Of a DNA stretch of 37,492 nt, positions 25,101 to 32,083 are shown in pieces. The stretch covers positions 325,966-363,457 of the forward strand of contig KN882223.1 of NCBI GenBank assembly GCA_000934455.1. Direction: 5' to 3'. A program made the translations under genes and the position numbers. The notes beneath the pieces are model-generated. The model was not told the DNA's origin and made no database searches. It saw nothing but the letters and a program-made list of their open reading frames with translations. The DNA is from Apostichopus parvimensis (lineage: Eukaryota > Echinodermata > Holothuroidea > Aspidochirotida > Stichopodidae). Each line of letters begins with the position of its first letter. Position 1 is the stretch's first letter.

Positions 25101-25888
25101 TGGACCTCCCTGGGGAACCCCAACACTTATTTCAGGTTTGTAAAATAAGGCCTTTTTTAATGTAATTTGCCTTCACCACCCTTTCATGAAATCAGCCAGC
25201 CAGTGCATAATCCAGGGAAGTATTTAAATCCTGAAGTAACTGATTAGGTATAGTACAGTATATTGAGAGCACTGGAAAATCAAGTGTGAGAACTTTAGAT
25301 ATGCTTGTGGTACAAGTTGTCACGCTATAAGGTCGAAACTTTAACAAATAATCAACATTTCGTTAGCAGAACTCGACCAGCGGGATAAATGCCCCTCAGT
25401 TTGTGAAGAAACTCAAAACGGACACTTTTTATACACTAAAAGTATACCCCCTTTTTGAAAATGAGCACGCATTTCTATTTTTTTTCTTCAATGAAACAGT
25501 TTTGTTTTGTTTTGTTGAGAAATTAAGAAACTGTAATTATAATCTTCTCCTTTGTTGAAAAGACCCCATTAGTAATGGAAAAGTTGCTGTTTCGTTGAAA
25601 AGCCCTGAAACCAATTAATGTCTACATTAAATACGAGGTACTGTGCATTTAACCTATACATTATAGAGCTATTTGATATAGGTTGCGTCAGTATACTTGT
25701 TTCATACTGTCAATAAATGAGGGTTGTTAATGGTTGATATATACTAACCTCGATCTTTTTGGGCCAGGGAGGTGACCAAACTGCGCATGTTTTTGGTAGA
25801 TGTTTACACAAATCCAAACAAACACTCCGGTGATAAGAGTCAGTAAAACAAGTAGAGCATATATGAACAACTCCAAGGACAACATCAT
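12955..25888 (-). CDS. CYP46-like cytochrome P450 (cholesterol 24-hydroxylase family), complete 13-exon gene
   Basis: A complete P450, assembled by reading the minus strand. Exons, 5' to 3': 25749-25888, 23693-23773, 22652-22733, 21719-21876, 21256-21394, 19876-19986, 17310-17532, 16723-16795, 15932-16016, 15678-15788, 14579-14667, 14076-14142, 12955-13104. All introns are GT-AG and all phases join, giving 1509 nt including the stop, or 502 residues; human CYP46A1 has about 500. Order: hydrophobic anchor (about residues 5-30), LPGPKR proline hinge (about 40), KYGP-type EYGPVF (about 77), I-helix AGQETT (311-316), K-helix EALR (368-371), FDPERF (420-425), heme loop FSLGARSCIG with Cys446. CYP46 enzymes are ER-bound monooxygenases; the vertebrate enzyme 24-hydroxylates cholesterol. 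Family assignment rests on resemblance along the whole length; the substrate here is inference. The start is one of two adjacent ATGs at 25883-25888. An in-frame ATG at 25931-25933 would add 15 residues. The exon 11 acceptor is the least certain junction. Confidence 0.9.
13145..13186 (+). repeat. CA microsatellite
   Basis: ACACATACACACACACACAC with short interruptions, in P450 intron 12 close to exon 13. A second CA tract with a C-run is at 22889-22934. Confidence 0.85.
13350..13925 (+). repeat. 27-bp minisatellite, about 21 copies, in P450 intron 12
   Basis: Tandem copies of a 27-base unit with core TTATTATCAGGTTGTCGTCG and CAA(C/T)AG. The unit is a multiple of three, so a 195-codon open frame (13362-13949) encodes a 9-residue repeat of the form VIIRLSSST. 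It lies inside intron 12, antisense to the P450, and has no other sign of being a gene. Confidence 0.95.
14076..14142 (-). other. P450 exon 12: heme-binding loop
   Basis: A short 67-nt exon reading PMYAYFPFSLGARSCIGQQF. FSLGARSCIG matches FxxGxRxCxG, with the cysteine as the axial heme ligand. It is flanked by TTTAAAG and TTTG/gtaagt splice sites. This exon identifies the gene as a P450 beyond doubt. Confidence 0.95.
14579..14667 (-). other. P450 exon 11: PERF region
   Basis: Reads MSRMEQHFKNPLEFDPERFL and ends at DEDAA/gtaagt style phase 2 (GACAA/gtaagt). FDPERF is the PERF motif that pairs with ExxR. The acceptor is taken at 14668-14669 (GAAG/CTGACT) because it keeps phase. The product is about two residues shorter than CYP46A1 just before this point, so the 5' edge of this exon is uncertain. 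Confidence 0.8.
15535..15563 (+). repeat. perfect 13-bp GC-rich hairpin with 3-base loop
   Basis: GTCCCCCACACCT, loop CAA, AGGTGTGGGGGAC. It lies in P450 intron 10. The short loop and GC-rich stem make it a stable fold in RNA of either strand, and it may also be the folded end of a MITE. Confidence 0.92.
15678..15788 (-). other. P450 exon 10: K-helix ExxR
   Basis: Reads VLKEALRLYPPSAGTSRKCA and continues to a donor at CAG/gtattt. EALR is the absolutely conserved ExxR of the K-helix, and RLYPP is the usual follow-on. Exactly 37 codons, phase 0 at both ends. Confidence 0.92.
16723..16795 (-). other. P450 exon 8: I-helix oxygen-activation motif
   Basis: The split glycine codon at the exon 7/8 junction gives AGQETTSNMLGFVLLELG, the (A/G)Gx(D/E)T(T/S) motif that handles oxygen and the proton relay in P450 catalysis. 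The acid (Glu314) and Thr315 are both present, so the catalytic centre looks intact. Confidence 0.9.
17638..18357. other. assembly gap (run of N)
   Basis: About 720 N inside P450 intron 6 (17533-19875). Exon phase and protein length are complete without it, so no coding exon is expected in the gap. The apparent open frames across it are artefacts. Confidence 0.98.
21023..21063. promoter_or_regulatory. two perfect cAMP-response-element palindromes in P450 intron 5
   Basis: TGACGTCA occurs at 21023-21030 and again at 21056-21063, 33 bases apart, in a 1.3-kb intron. This is the full CREB/ATF palindrome. Function is inference. Confidence 0.4.
22652..22733 (-). other. P450 exon 3, hidden under a longer antisense ORF
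   Basis: Reads QQEYGPVFVMYLFNQAIVYI and then CHPATVK up to the donor AAG/gtatac. It follows a good pyrimidine tract and CACAG acceptor. It holds the conserved YGP motif and beta-1 region of CYP46. A 90-residue plus-strand ORF (22535-22807) overlaps it and is a shadow. An alternative acceptor 7 bases further in (exon from 22726) would break the phase with exon 2, so 22733 is preferred. Confidence 0.85.
22889..22934 (+). repeat. poly-C run followed by CA microsatellite
   Basis: About ten C followed by CACACACACA and interrupted CA units, in P450 intron 2. Confidence 0.85.
24714..25330 (-). mobile_element. non-LTR retrotransposon (LINE) reverse-transcriptase remnant in P450 intron 1
   Basis: On the minus strand, reverse-transcriptase blocks appear in the right order but in shifting frames: KVLTLDFPVLSIYCTIPNQL (the DFSSAF-like box, near 25300), WLADFMKGW, SVGVPQGGPFSALL (near 25120), KCANDTVIS in place of FADDT (near 25040), NKWFSEILILNNEG (near 24940) and LGVCIDNKLNFTCHF (near 24820). 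The catalytic aspartate box has decayed to ANDT. It resembles Jockey/Rex/CR1-type LINEs. It sits in the same orientation as the host gene, inside its first intron. Confidence 0.75.
25749..25888 (-). other. P450 exon 1: membrane anchor and proline hinge
   Basis: Opens with two Met codons followed by a long hydrophobic stretch (LELFIYALLVLLTLITGVFV and on), then a charged segment and LPGPKR, the proline-rich hinge that follows the ER signal anchor in microsomal P450s. The donor is AG/gttagt. It ends in phase 2 and joins exon 2 as AG|C (Ser), giving KRSSFFAGNLDLI, which fits the family consensus at this spot. Confidence 0.88.
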
Positions 25889-26505
25889 CGAAAACCTATA
25901 AAGATAAACGCGAGATAAATTGTATACGATCAAGTGCTTAAAGGGGCGTGGTCGTCATGAAATATCGACAGCAATTTATTTTTCAATGTTCTCATTGGTT
26001 TAAGGTTTGTTGCCAAACAGCATTGTTCATTGTGTTGTAAGAGGTTTTAACAGGGGGAAAAATAATTTCGTTTTCAGTACTCAATATCAAGCTTTTAAAT
26101 TTAAATTATATATACTGCGTTTTTATAAATTATTACACTATGCGCAAAGATCGCAGGTGACTGGTAAGATGGATTCTCCTTTAGGTAAGAGAGAAGTATA
26201 AATGGTATCTGAACAGTAATTTCCAAGAAGTCTGCCGAACATATGTGTGCACAACACATGCGTTGTTGCCACAGCGGCAATATGAAGTGCATGCGCTACA
26301 TAATATGTACAGTCCTCATCGCACTAACCGTATCGGAACCGTTGTTGTATTTGCTGTATGTGTGTCTACAGACTTACAGTACAGGCAACCAGTTGACAAA
26401 TCACCTTCAATATATGACACTACATTCTATACCACCGCCGAAACATTCGCTCGAACCTATCTTTTGTGGATTTCGCGAAACCGTCTTTGAAAACTAGAAA
26501 CAAAG
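25889..26505. promoter_or_regulatory. divergent intergenic region between the P450 and the ballast-domain gene
   Basis: About 620 bases separate the two divergent start codons, so both promoters should lie here or nearby. I see no clear TATA box or initiator on either strand. Plus-strand frames of 81-84 codons at 26243-26497 end before the ATG at 26506 and are unrecognised. Confidence 0.35.
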
Positions 26506-27109
26506 ATGTCATCTGAACTAACGTTACAATCATTTTCCGGTGGTGAACCTTCATGTTGTAATTGTAATAACACCTGTCAGAGACAGCCCAGTACTAGGAC
26601 TAGGGGCCGAGCAGGAGCTGGGTGTCCGTGAAAGGGACTAGGGGCCTACTGCAATTCTTTCTGTACGTGTGGGACAAAAAGGAAAGCTTGGCAGAATAAA
26701 CCTACGGTAAGTTAAGAACACATCGTCTAGGTTTAGGTAGGCTAGGCCTAAATGTATCATTAGTAAGCCTAGGCCTATACTATTATTAACTGGTAAAAGG
26801 CGAAGGGTAAGGGTGGTCTCGCCTACAAACGAATCGTTAAATATAATGCATTGTTGGGAGGGAGGGTGTCATATGCACTTACAAATTGAATTTTAATGGA
26901 CAAGGCCTTATTTCATCAGCAAAGAAATTATTTATTTATAATTACTATATTAAGCCTAGGCTGAGTCTAGTTAGTATATATAGAGGCATACATGCCTATG
27001 TGGTGAACCAAATAAAAGTAGGCCTAGGCTTGTGCGCTTGAAGTAAATAGGGTTAAACGAGAATATGACATTGCTTGGGAGAGTGAGGGCGATTAGGGAA
27101 TGGTTGTGG

Positions 27110-27369
27110 GATTAGGGGATGGTTGTGACCAGCATGGGAAGCCCTGATACAAACATGGTAATAATCCAGGACTATAGGATTGAGCTGGTAAAGTACTGTA
27201 CATACAGCAGTGATTCTACACCGTGGGGTGCGAGCAGGGGATTATGGGATGGTTGTGACCAGCATGGCAAGCCCTGATACAAACCTGGTAAGAATCTAGT
27301 ACTAAAGTGTTAAGCTGGTATAGTACTGTACGCACAGCAGTGATTCTTTACCTCGGGATGCGAGCAGGA
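27110..27369 (+). repeat. 130-bp tandem duplication in intron 1 of the ballast-domain gene
   Basis: Two adjacent units (27110-27239 and 27240-27369) share GGGATGGTTGTGACCAGCAT, AAGCCCTGATACAAAC, AGTACTGTAC and CAGCAGTGATTCT with scattered substitutions. It lies between exons 1 and 2 of the plus-strand gene. Confidence 0.92.
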
Positions 27370-27653
27370 AGCTATACACTGTATGAATAACAAGTATCCT
27401 GACAGATTAAAGCCCGTGCCTATAATATAATGATATCTAGAGAATTGCCGTCTGATATCCACACCCACAGAGGCTCAAAGCAAGCCATGCTAGAAAGATT
27501 GCATTTATAATTGTTTTCTGATTTTTTTTCTTTATACAGGACTTGTCAGACAGTAGTGAGAGTGAGGTCTCACCAATTGAGCATGCAGTAGGTGGAGATG
27601 ATAGTGCACCTGGGCAGCAGAATGTGGCTTCAAACAACAATGAATCTCAACAG

Positions 27654-28721
27654 GTTGGCATAGCACACACTTTCCACTTTACTAAATATTTACATTACTT
27701 TGATGATCATAGACCACAAAAATCATAACGTATACAGATTATGATGCATATAATATAATGTAGTAAAAGTTTATGTCACAATGTGCAACTGTGCCCAATG
27801 TAATCAGACCAACATTTGCTTAATTTTCTATTTATAATTTATTTTGTACCGAACAAAGAATATCGTCAGACAGACAGTGGTACAGTTGGTCTGTACCTTA
27901 TTGTTAGACACACCTTCAAATCCCTAGAGAGTGATATTCAGATTGCAGCCAATTTTACAGGTTTACGAAGTTCTCTAACAGAAGCAAACTATGTGATGTC
28001 ACCATGCATGATGATTGGGCTGAAATCCCCCCCCCCCCCCCCCTTCATAATCCAAAGTCATTTATCCCCACAAGATATTCATTCAAAATATTGCAGTTTG
28101 ATGAAAACTCAAACTCACAATACATTACCAGCATTAACATTCCAAAATATGTCAGATTTCAAGGTTTTAAGTAAATATTGATTAGAAAATAAAAGTATAG
28201 CTTCTGAGGAATGTCAGTCTTTGTGAAATCAAAGAAAACCTCATTTTGTCTCTTTCAATGATAACCAAACTAGTTATCTATCAAGATGACTATTATGTTT
28301 TGTTTCATGTGAATGGCTGCGATTGGAATTTGTCTGACCTTACCTGGTTTATTTTGGTAGGAAATCAAATGAAATGTGTATGTTCAATTCTTTCTTAAAG
28401 GGATATTCCAGTGGCTGAAAATGTGACATTTATGCGGATAGGATACATATTCAACACTGTCAAGGTTTCTGTGTTAAGAATTCCATCAAAATGCATCTTT
28501 GTGATTATTTTCATATGTGAAGAACTGAATGAAATAGCTCATAAATAGTCAAAAGCATTTGTATTTGAAGTGCCATGATTGGATCATTCACTCTGCTGTG
28601 TTATGAGGTAGTGAGTTTAACCCAAACATATCCTGCATTTTTATTAGCAGCCAATTTGCCTGTTATTCCTTAATATGTTCATGATTGGACTGAAAGAAAT
28701 AAGCTGTTTTCAAATTTCCAG
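27654..28721 (+). other. intron 2 of the ballast-domain gene
   Basis: Bounded by CAG/gttggc and TTTCCAG. It contains a C-run (28028-28043) and, from about 28398, AAAGGGATATTCCAGTGGCT, which resembles the head of a dispersed repeat. The 121-codon frame at 27816-28181 spans the C-run and is chance. Confidence 0.5.
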
Positions 28722-29092
28722 CAGATGTATGTACAGGGATTGTCACTAGAACAGTTAGAGCAGGTTGCAGTAGAGCTTCTCCGCAGAAACCCAGATGCTC
28801 ACAGTGATCTCACTGCGCCAAACCAGACTGAGGAAGTGACTGCTTCTTGTGAAGTCCCTTCATGGTGCAAATGTCTGCATTGTGTAGAGATGCCAAGTGA
28901 TGTGGAAAATAAGTGCTGCACAAACAGGGTGCAACAATGTGTAACTTACTCGGATGCATTTAGGGATATTTGCCTTAATGCACACATCTTGGGTGTAAAT
29001 ATGCGCATGCGAGAGGATGATCTTGCTTTGAAAGAAAACAGAACCAACAGGAACTACATACATTATGCTTTTATGCTCATTATGCATACATG

Positions 29093-29510
29093 ATGGTGGG
29101 TTATATGATGGGGGGGGGGGAGGGGTTGTTGTTACTCCAAGCAGTGAAACATTGTTGAAGGTAAACTGATGATTTCATGGTTTGTGAAAGAGTTTTCAAT
29201 CCTATCAACCTTTGACACAGTGATGGTACTATCCTTTTCTTATGTATATAGACAGTAGTAACCTATGTGGGATGATGGTGGGTGGGGTGGGGGTGTGGGA
29301 GGGGTTATTTTTACTCCAAGCAGTGAAGCATTGTTGAAGGTAAACTGATTATTTCATGGTAGCACAGTGATGGTAATTACTTTTTCTTAAGTTTATAGAG
29401 AGTGGTAACCTAAGCAGGGTGGAGGTGAGCTGGTGAAGGGGTGTTATTGTTCTTCCAAGGATTGAAAGAAGTTTGCAAATTATGCTGAAGGTAAAATATT
29501 TATTTCTTGA
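29093..29510 (+). repeat. three-copy degenerate repeat with G-rich heads
   Basis: ACTCCAAGCAGTGAAACATT / GTTGAAGGTAAACTGAT appears at about 29133, 29310 and (decayed) 29450, each after a G-run. It starts exactly where the ballast-domain reading frame is cut off. 29277-29304 is a strong potential G-quadruplex (G3-5 tracts with 1-3 base loops). Confidence 0.85.
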
Positions 29511-30216
29511 TTTGAAACGGTATGAAACGACACGATCAGGGGAAAAAGTTAGATTGTAGGTGACAAATAGCAAATGCAGATCCACATATTACAGATGTGA
29601 GCACTCCAAATAAAGGAATAAAAAGTTCAAATTTAGTTGATGACAATGTATTCTCTTTTCTTTCTCTCAATAATGAAGTATTATCACAGCCATTGTGATG
29701 TGTTATAGACGTTAAAAACCATGAATGCTATCACAGCAAGTTGCCAAGCTTGTTGTTCTACTTTTAATGTTGATAAATGACCTTTTAAACAGCCGAGTTT
29801 CATCTATTAGAGGGGCTGGACTACAGTATGTAGTCTAACAAGATACTAGAAGGTCCTAACCCTACTAAAAGCCCCATTGACTTTCATCTTCAACCAGTAC
29901 AATAATATGTTCTCTAAGTCTACATGGAAGTTCTGACTAAATGCTACTCACCACTGGATAAGACTGGAGTATGCCACCTCAGGTGCATGCAAAACTCAGT
30001 CGCAATACTTAAGACTTTAAGGCATCAATCAAATGACATGTTTACAGTGTCTTATAAGTATAAAATAGTATTGAATGTAATCCAAGGGCTCTGTTTTTGA
30101 CATGAAAATCAAAGAACATGCTTTGCTTGACTTATTATACTTCATAAAACAATGGAGAATGGGTGTATAAACATTACTGGCACTCTGCAGATGTTTCCAC
30201 TTTCTTGGACTGAAAC
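29511..30216. other. no gene seen
   Basis: AT-rich spacer between the plus-strand ballast-domain gene and the minus-strand transposase-like relic. The missing C-terminal part of the ballast domain was looked for here and not found. Confidence 0.5.
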
Positions 30217-30320
30217 ATAATAATAATAATAATAGTAATAATAATACAGTGGACTTATATAGTGCTAAATCAGAAAGAAGAATTACTAAGCAGCTCTAGG
30301 CGCTTAAAAAACAATTCAAT
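30217..30320 (+). repeat. AATAAT microsatellite plus a dispersed-repeat head
   Basis: (AAT)n with one AGT interruption is followed by ACTTATATAGTGCTAAATCAG and CTCTAGGCGCTT. A trinucleotide run next to an ACTTATATAGCGCT..GGCGCTT core is a common short dispersed repeat in aquatic animal genomes; identification is from memory. Confidence 0.5.
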
Positions 30321-30539
30321 CGCAACCAAATGAACGAGTAAATTAGGGAGTCTTTAAATCACTCTTAAGTGTAGTAAATTTAGCACAAATCAAGACTAAA
30401 ATTCATGTAACATCTCTCCGAATCATTAAGAGTGCTAATCAATAACAAATCAAGTGAAATAAAACTGCATCTTGTTTCCTAAATTAACCATTATAGCTTA
30501 GGAATGCCCCATGTCAGCTGAACTTGCAAATCTAGACTG

Positions 30540-32083
30540 TTACTGTGCAAGTAAAACACTCATACTAGGCTTTGGAGCACTGCCAATATTTGGTTTGATG
30601 ATTTTTGGGTGATCTTCAGGTAGGCCTACTCTGGCCGATAAATGGCACTGAATTTCTTGTCTGAGCAGAAAGACAGTTTTCATTAATTCAGGAATGTAAC
30701 CAAAAGCCTTTTTGAGACTTTTTGAGGCGCCCATTGTTTTGATCTTTTACTATACTTTGCCCGATACATTGGGATGCCATCAACAGTTGAGTCATATGCT
30801 AGTTCAATGTGATAGTTGTGATCTATAGCAACCAGTGGCATTCTAGTTACATATTCATCATAAGAATAAGCACAATGTTTATTGGTATACATTAGCATAT
30901 GATTGTGAAATGATTCAAGAGAACCAGTATGCTTGAAATTTTTGTAATATGAAAAGTGTAAAGAAATTGCTTCTTGTGACGGCGATCCCTTCTTCGGATA
31001 AGGCTTACTATGGTCTTTTCACATAGGTGGTGATGACTACATTCACCTGGCGTACAACAAGCTCTGGTGTTCGCCTAAAATGTGGTGAAGAAGTGACAGC
31101 AAAATTGACTTGATTTTGATATCATTACAGCCGCACTCTTTAGCGGAGTACCAGAAATGATTACGTTCTAGCAGGCATCCATACGTGCAGATCAGTGCTC
31201 TCTTTAGCATTTGCTACGTTAGAGAGTTTCTTGACAAGGTTCTTTGCTCCATGCCAAACAACCACTTGATGAGAAATTCCATCATATATTGTAAACTTTT
31301 TTAGCAGTGCCTTTATCAGAACATGGGCATCTGTCACTACTTCACTATATTTTAAATTCTTTCATTAGAAAATCCAATCCTCTCTCAAATCCAACTCTTT
31401 CCATGTTTGGACTTTTTCCCCCTACTTCCCTAAAATCAACAACCTCTAAATGCAACAATTTCTTTAAGAATTTTTATCCATGAAGCTTTAAGTACAGTAT
31501 TGGGCACAATGCAGTCTGTTCTAGCATCTCCTGCTACACATTAACCTCTGTCTTTAAGTTTGCAGAATTCTGCCTTTTAGACCTTCTACCAAGTAGCTTT
31601 AACAGCTGGAGTTACATACAACCTTTGAACACGTAGAAATGTTGTGTTGCTTACAAAAACAAATTTGGAAACTTTAAAATACAATGCCATTTTAGAATAA
31701 TTGTTTCCTGAAATGGTTACAGCTGACGAATATTGAATGTTACCTGAAAAGATACCACAAAATCTGTTTTGTGAGTACCATTTTCCACACACATGGCCAT
31801 CTTCACACTTCCAAGAAAAAATAATTGCTGTACCAATAGCACTCCATTGATAAGATATGATTTTAGTACAGTTTGTTTGTATGCAGTACTCCCCATGTAT
31901 TAACTTCAGCAGTTCTAACAATTTGTTTTTAGATACAATACATTTCGCTTCCTCATTGATACCAAGAGTTTCCCTGAGGGGCAGTTATCTGGAAGAGACT
32001 CTTCACTCTGTATTTCTGAGGAGTTCATCTCAAGCTCTGGAGGAAACACCTCACTCTCTACAGTATCATTTGGGAGTAATTCT
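30540..32083 (-). pseudogene. decayed transposase-like gene (large repetitive DDE-like family)
   Basis: Read on the minus strand from a TTTTCACAG acceptor at 32084. An acidic N-terminal segment (RELLPNDTVESEVFPPELEM) is followed after a frame change by KCIVSKNKLLELLKLIHGEY, a Cys-pair region, WKCEDGHVCGKWYSQNRF, ISGNNYSKMALYFKVSKFVF and TFLRVQRLYVTPAVKATW (to 31586). Further on, in shifting frames, come a GDARTD-like box, NMERVGFERGLDFLMKEF, VVTDAH, HQVVVWHGAKNLVKKL, NFKHTGSLESFHNHMLMY (around 30930), DEYVTRMPLVAIDHN, YRAKYSKRSKQWAP and FGYIPELM. This order matches a very large family of uncharacterised, multicopy animal proteins, PANTHER PTHR31751 as I recall, which look like cut-and-paste transposases. 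At least five frameshifts or stops show that it is dead. The acidic candidates are D in GDARTD and D in VTDAH; the third I cannot place. Confidence 0.7.

Larger units (their letters stand above)
26506..29093 (+). pseudogene. Cys-rich plus P2X7-type ballast-domain protein, three exons, probably broken
   Basis: Three phase-0 exons join cleanly: 26506-26706 (donor ACG/gtaagt), 27540-27653 (pyrimidine tract, TACAG acceptor; CAG/gttggc donor) and 28722-29093. Exon 1 starts MSSELTLQSFSGGEPSCCNC and is Cys-rich (CCNCNNTC, YCNSFCTCG), like a zinc-binding module. Exon 2 is an acidic/Ser-Gln linker (DLSDSSESEV...). Exon 3 has a short helix (LSLEQLEQVAVELLRRNP), then WCKCLHCVEMP, ENKCC, the CVTYSDAFRDICLN segment and NRNYIHYA. 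This is the pattern of the cytoplasmic ballast (P2RX7_C) domain of P2X7, which binds zinc and nucleotide in the vertebrate channel and also occurs in many invertebrate proteins without the channel. No P2X transmembrane part is present. An in-frame TGA (26629-26631) interrupts exon 1, and the domain ends early at a stop in repeats, lacking its usual C-terminal PSC/IR...Y.GF part. Hence pseudogene, or a shortened gene starting downstream of the TGA. Confidence 0.6.

Noticed and set aside
27816..28181. 121-codon plus ORF
   Set aside because: Spans a 16-base C-run translated as prolines and lies in an intron; no recognised domain.
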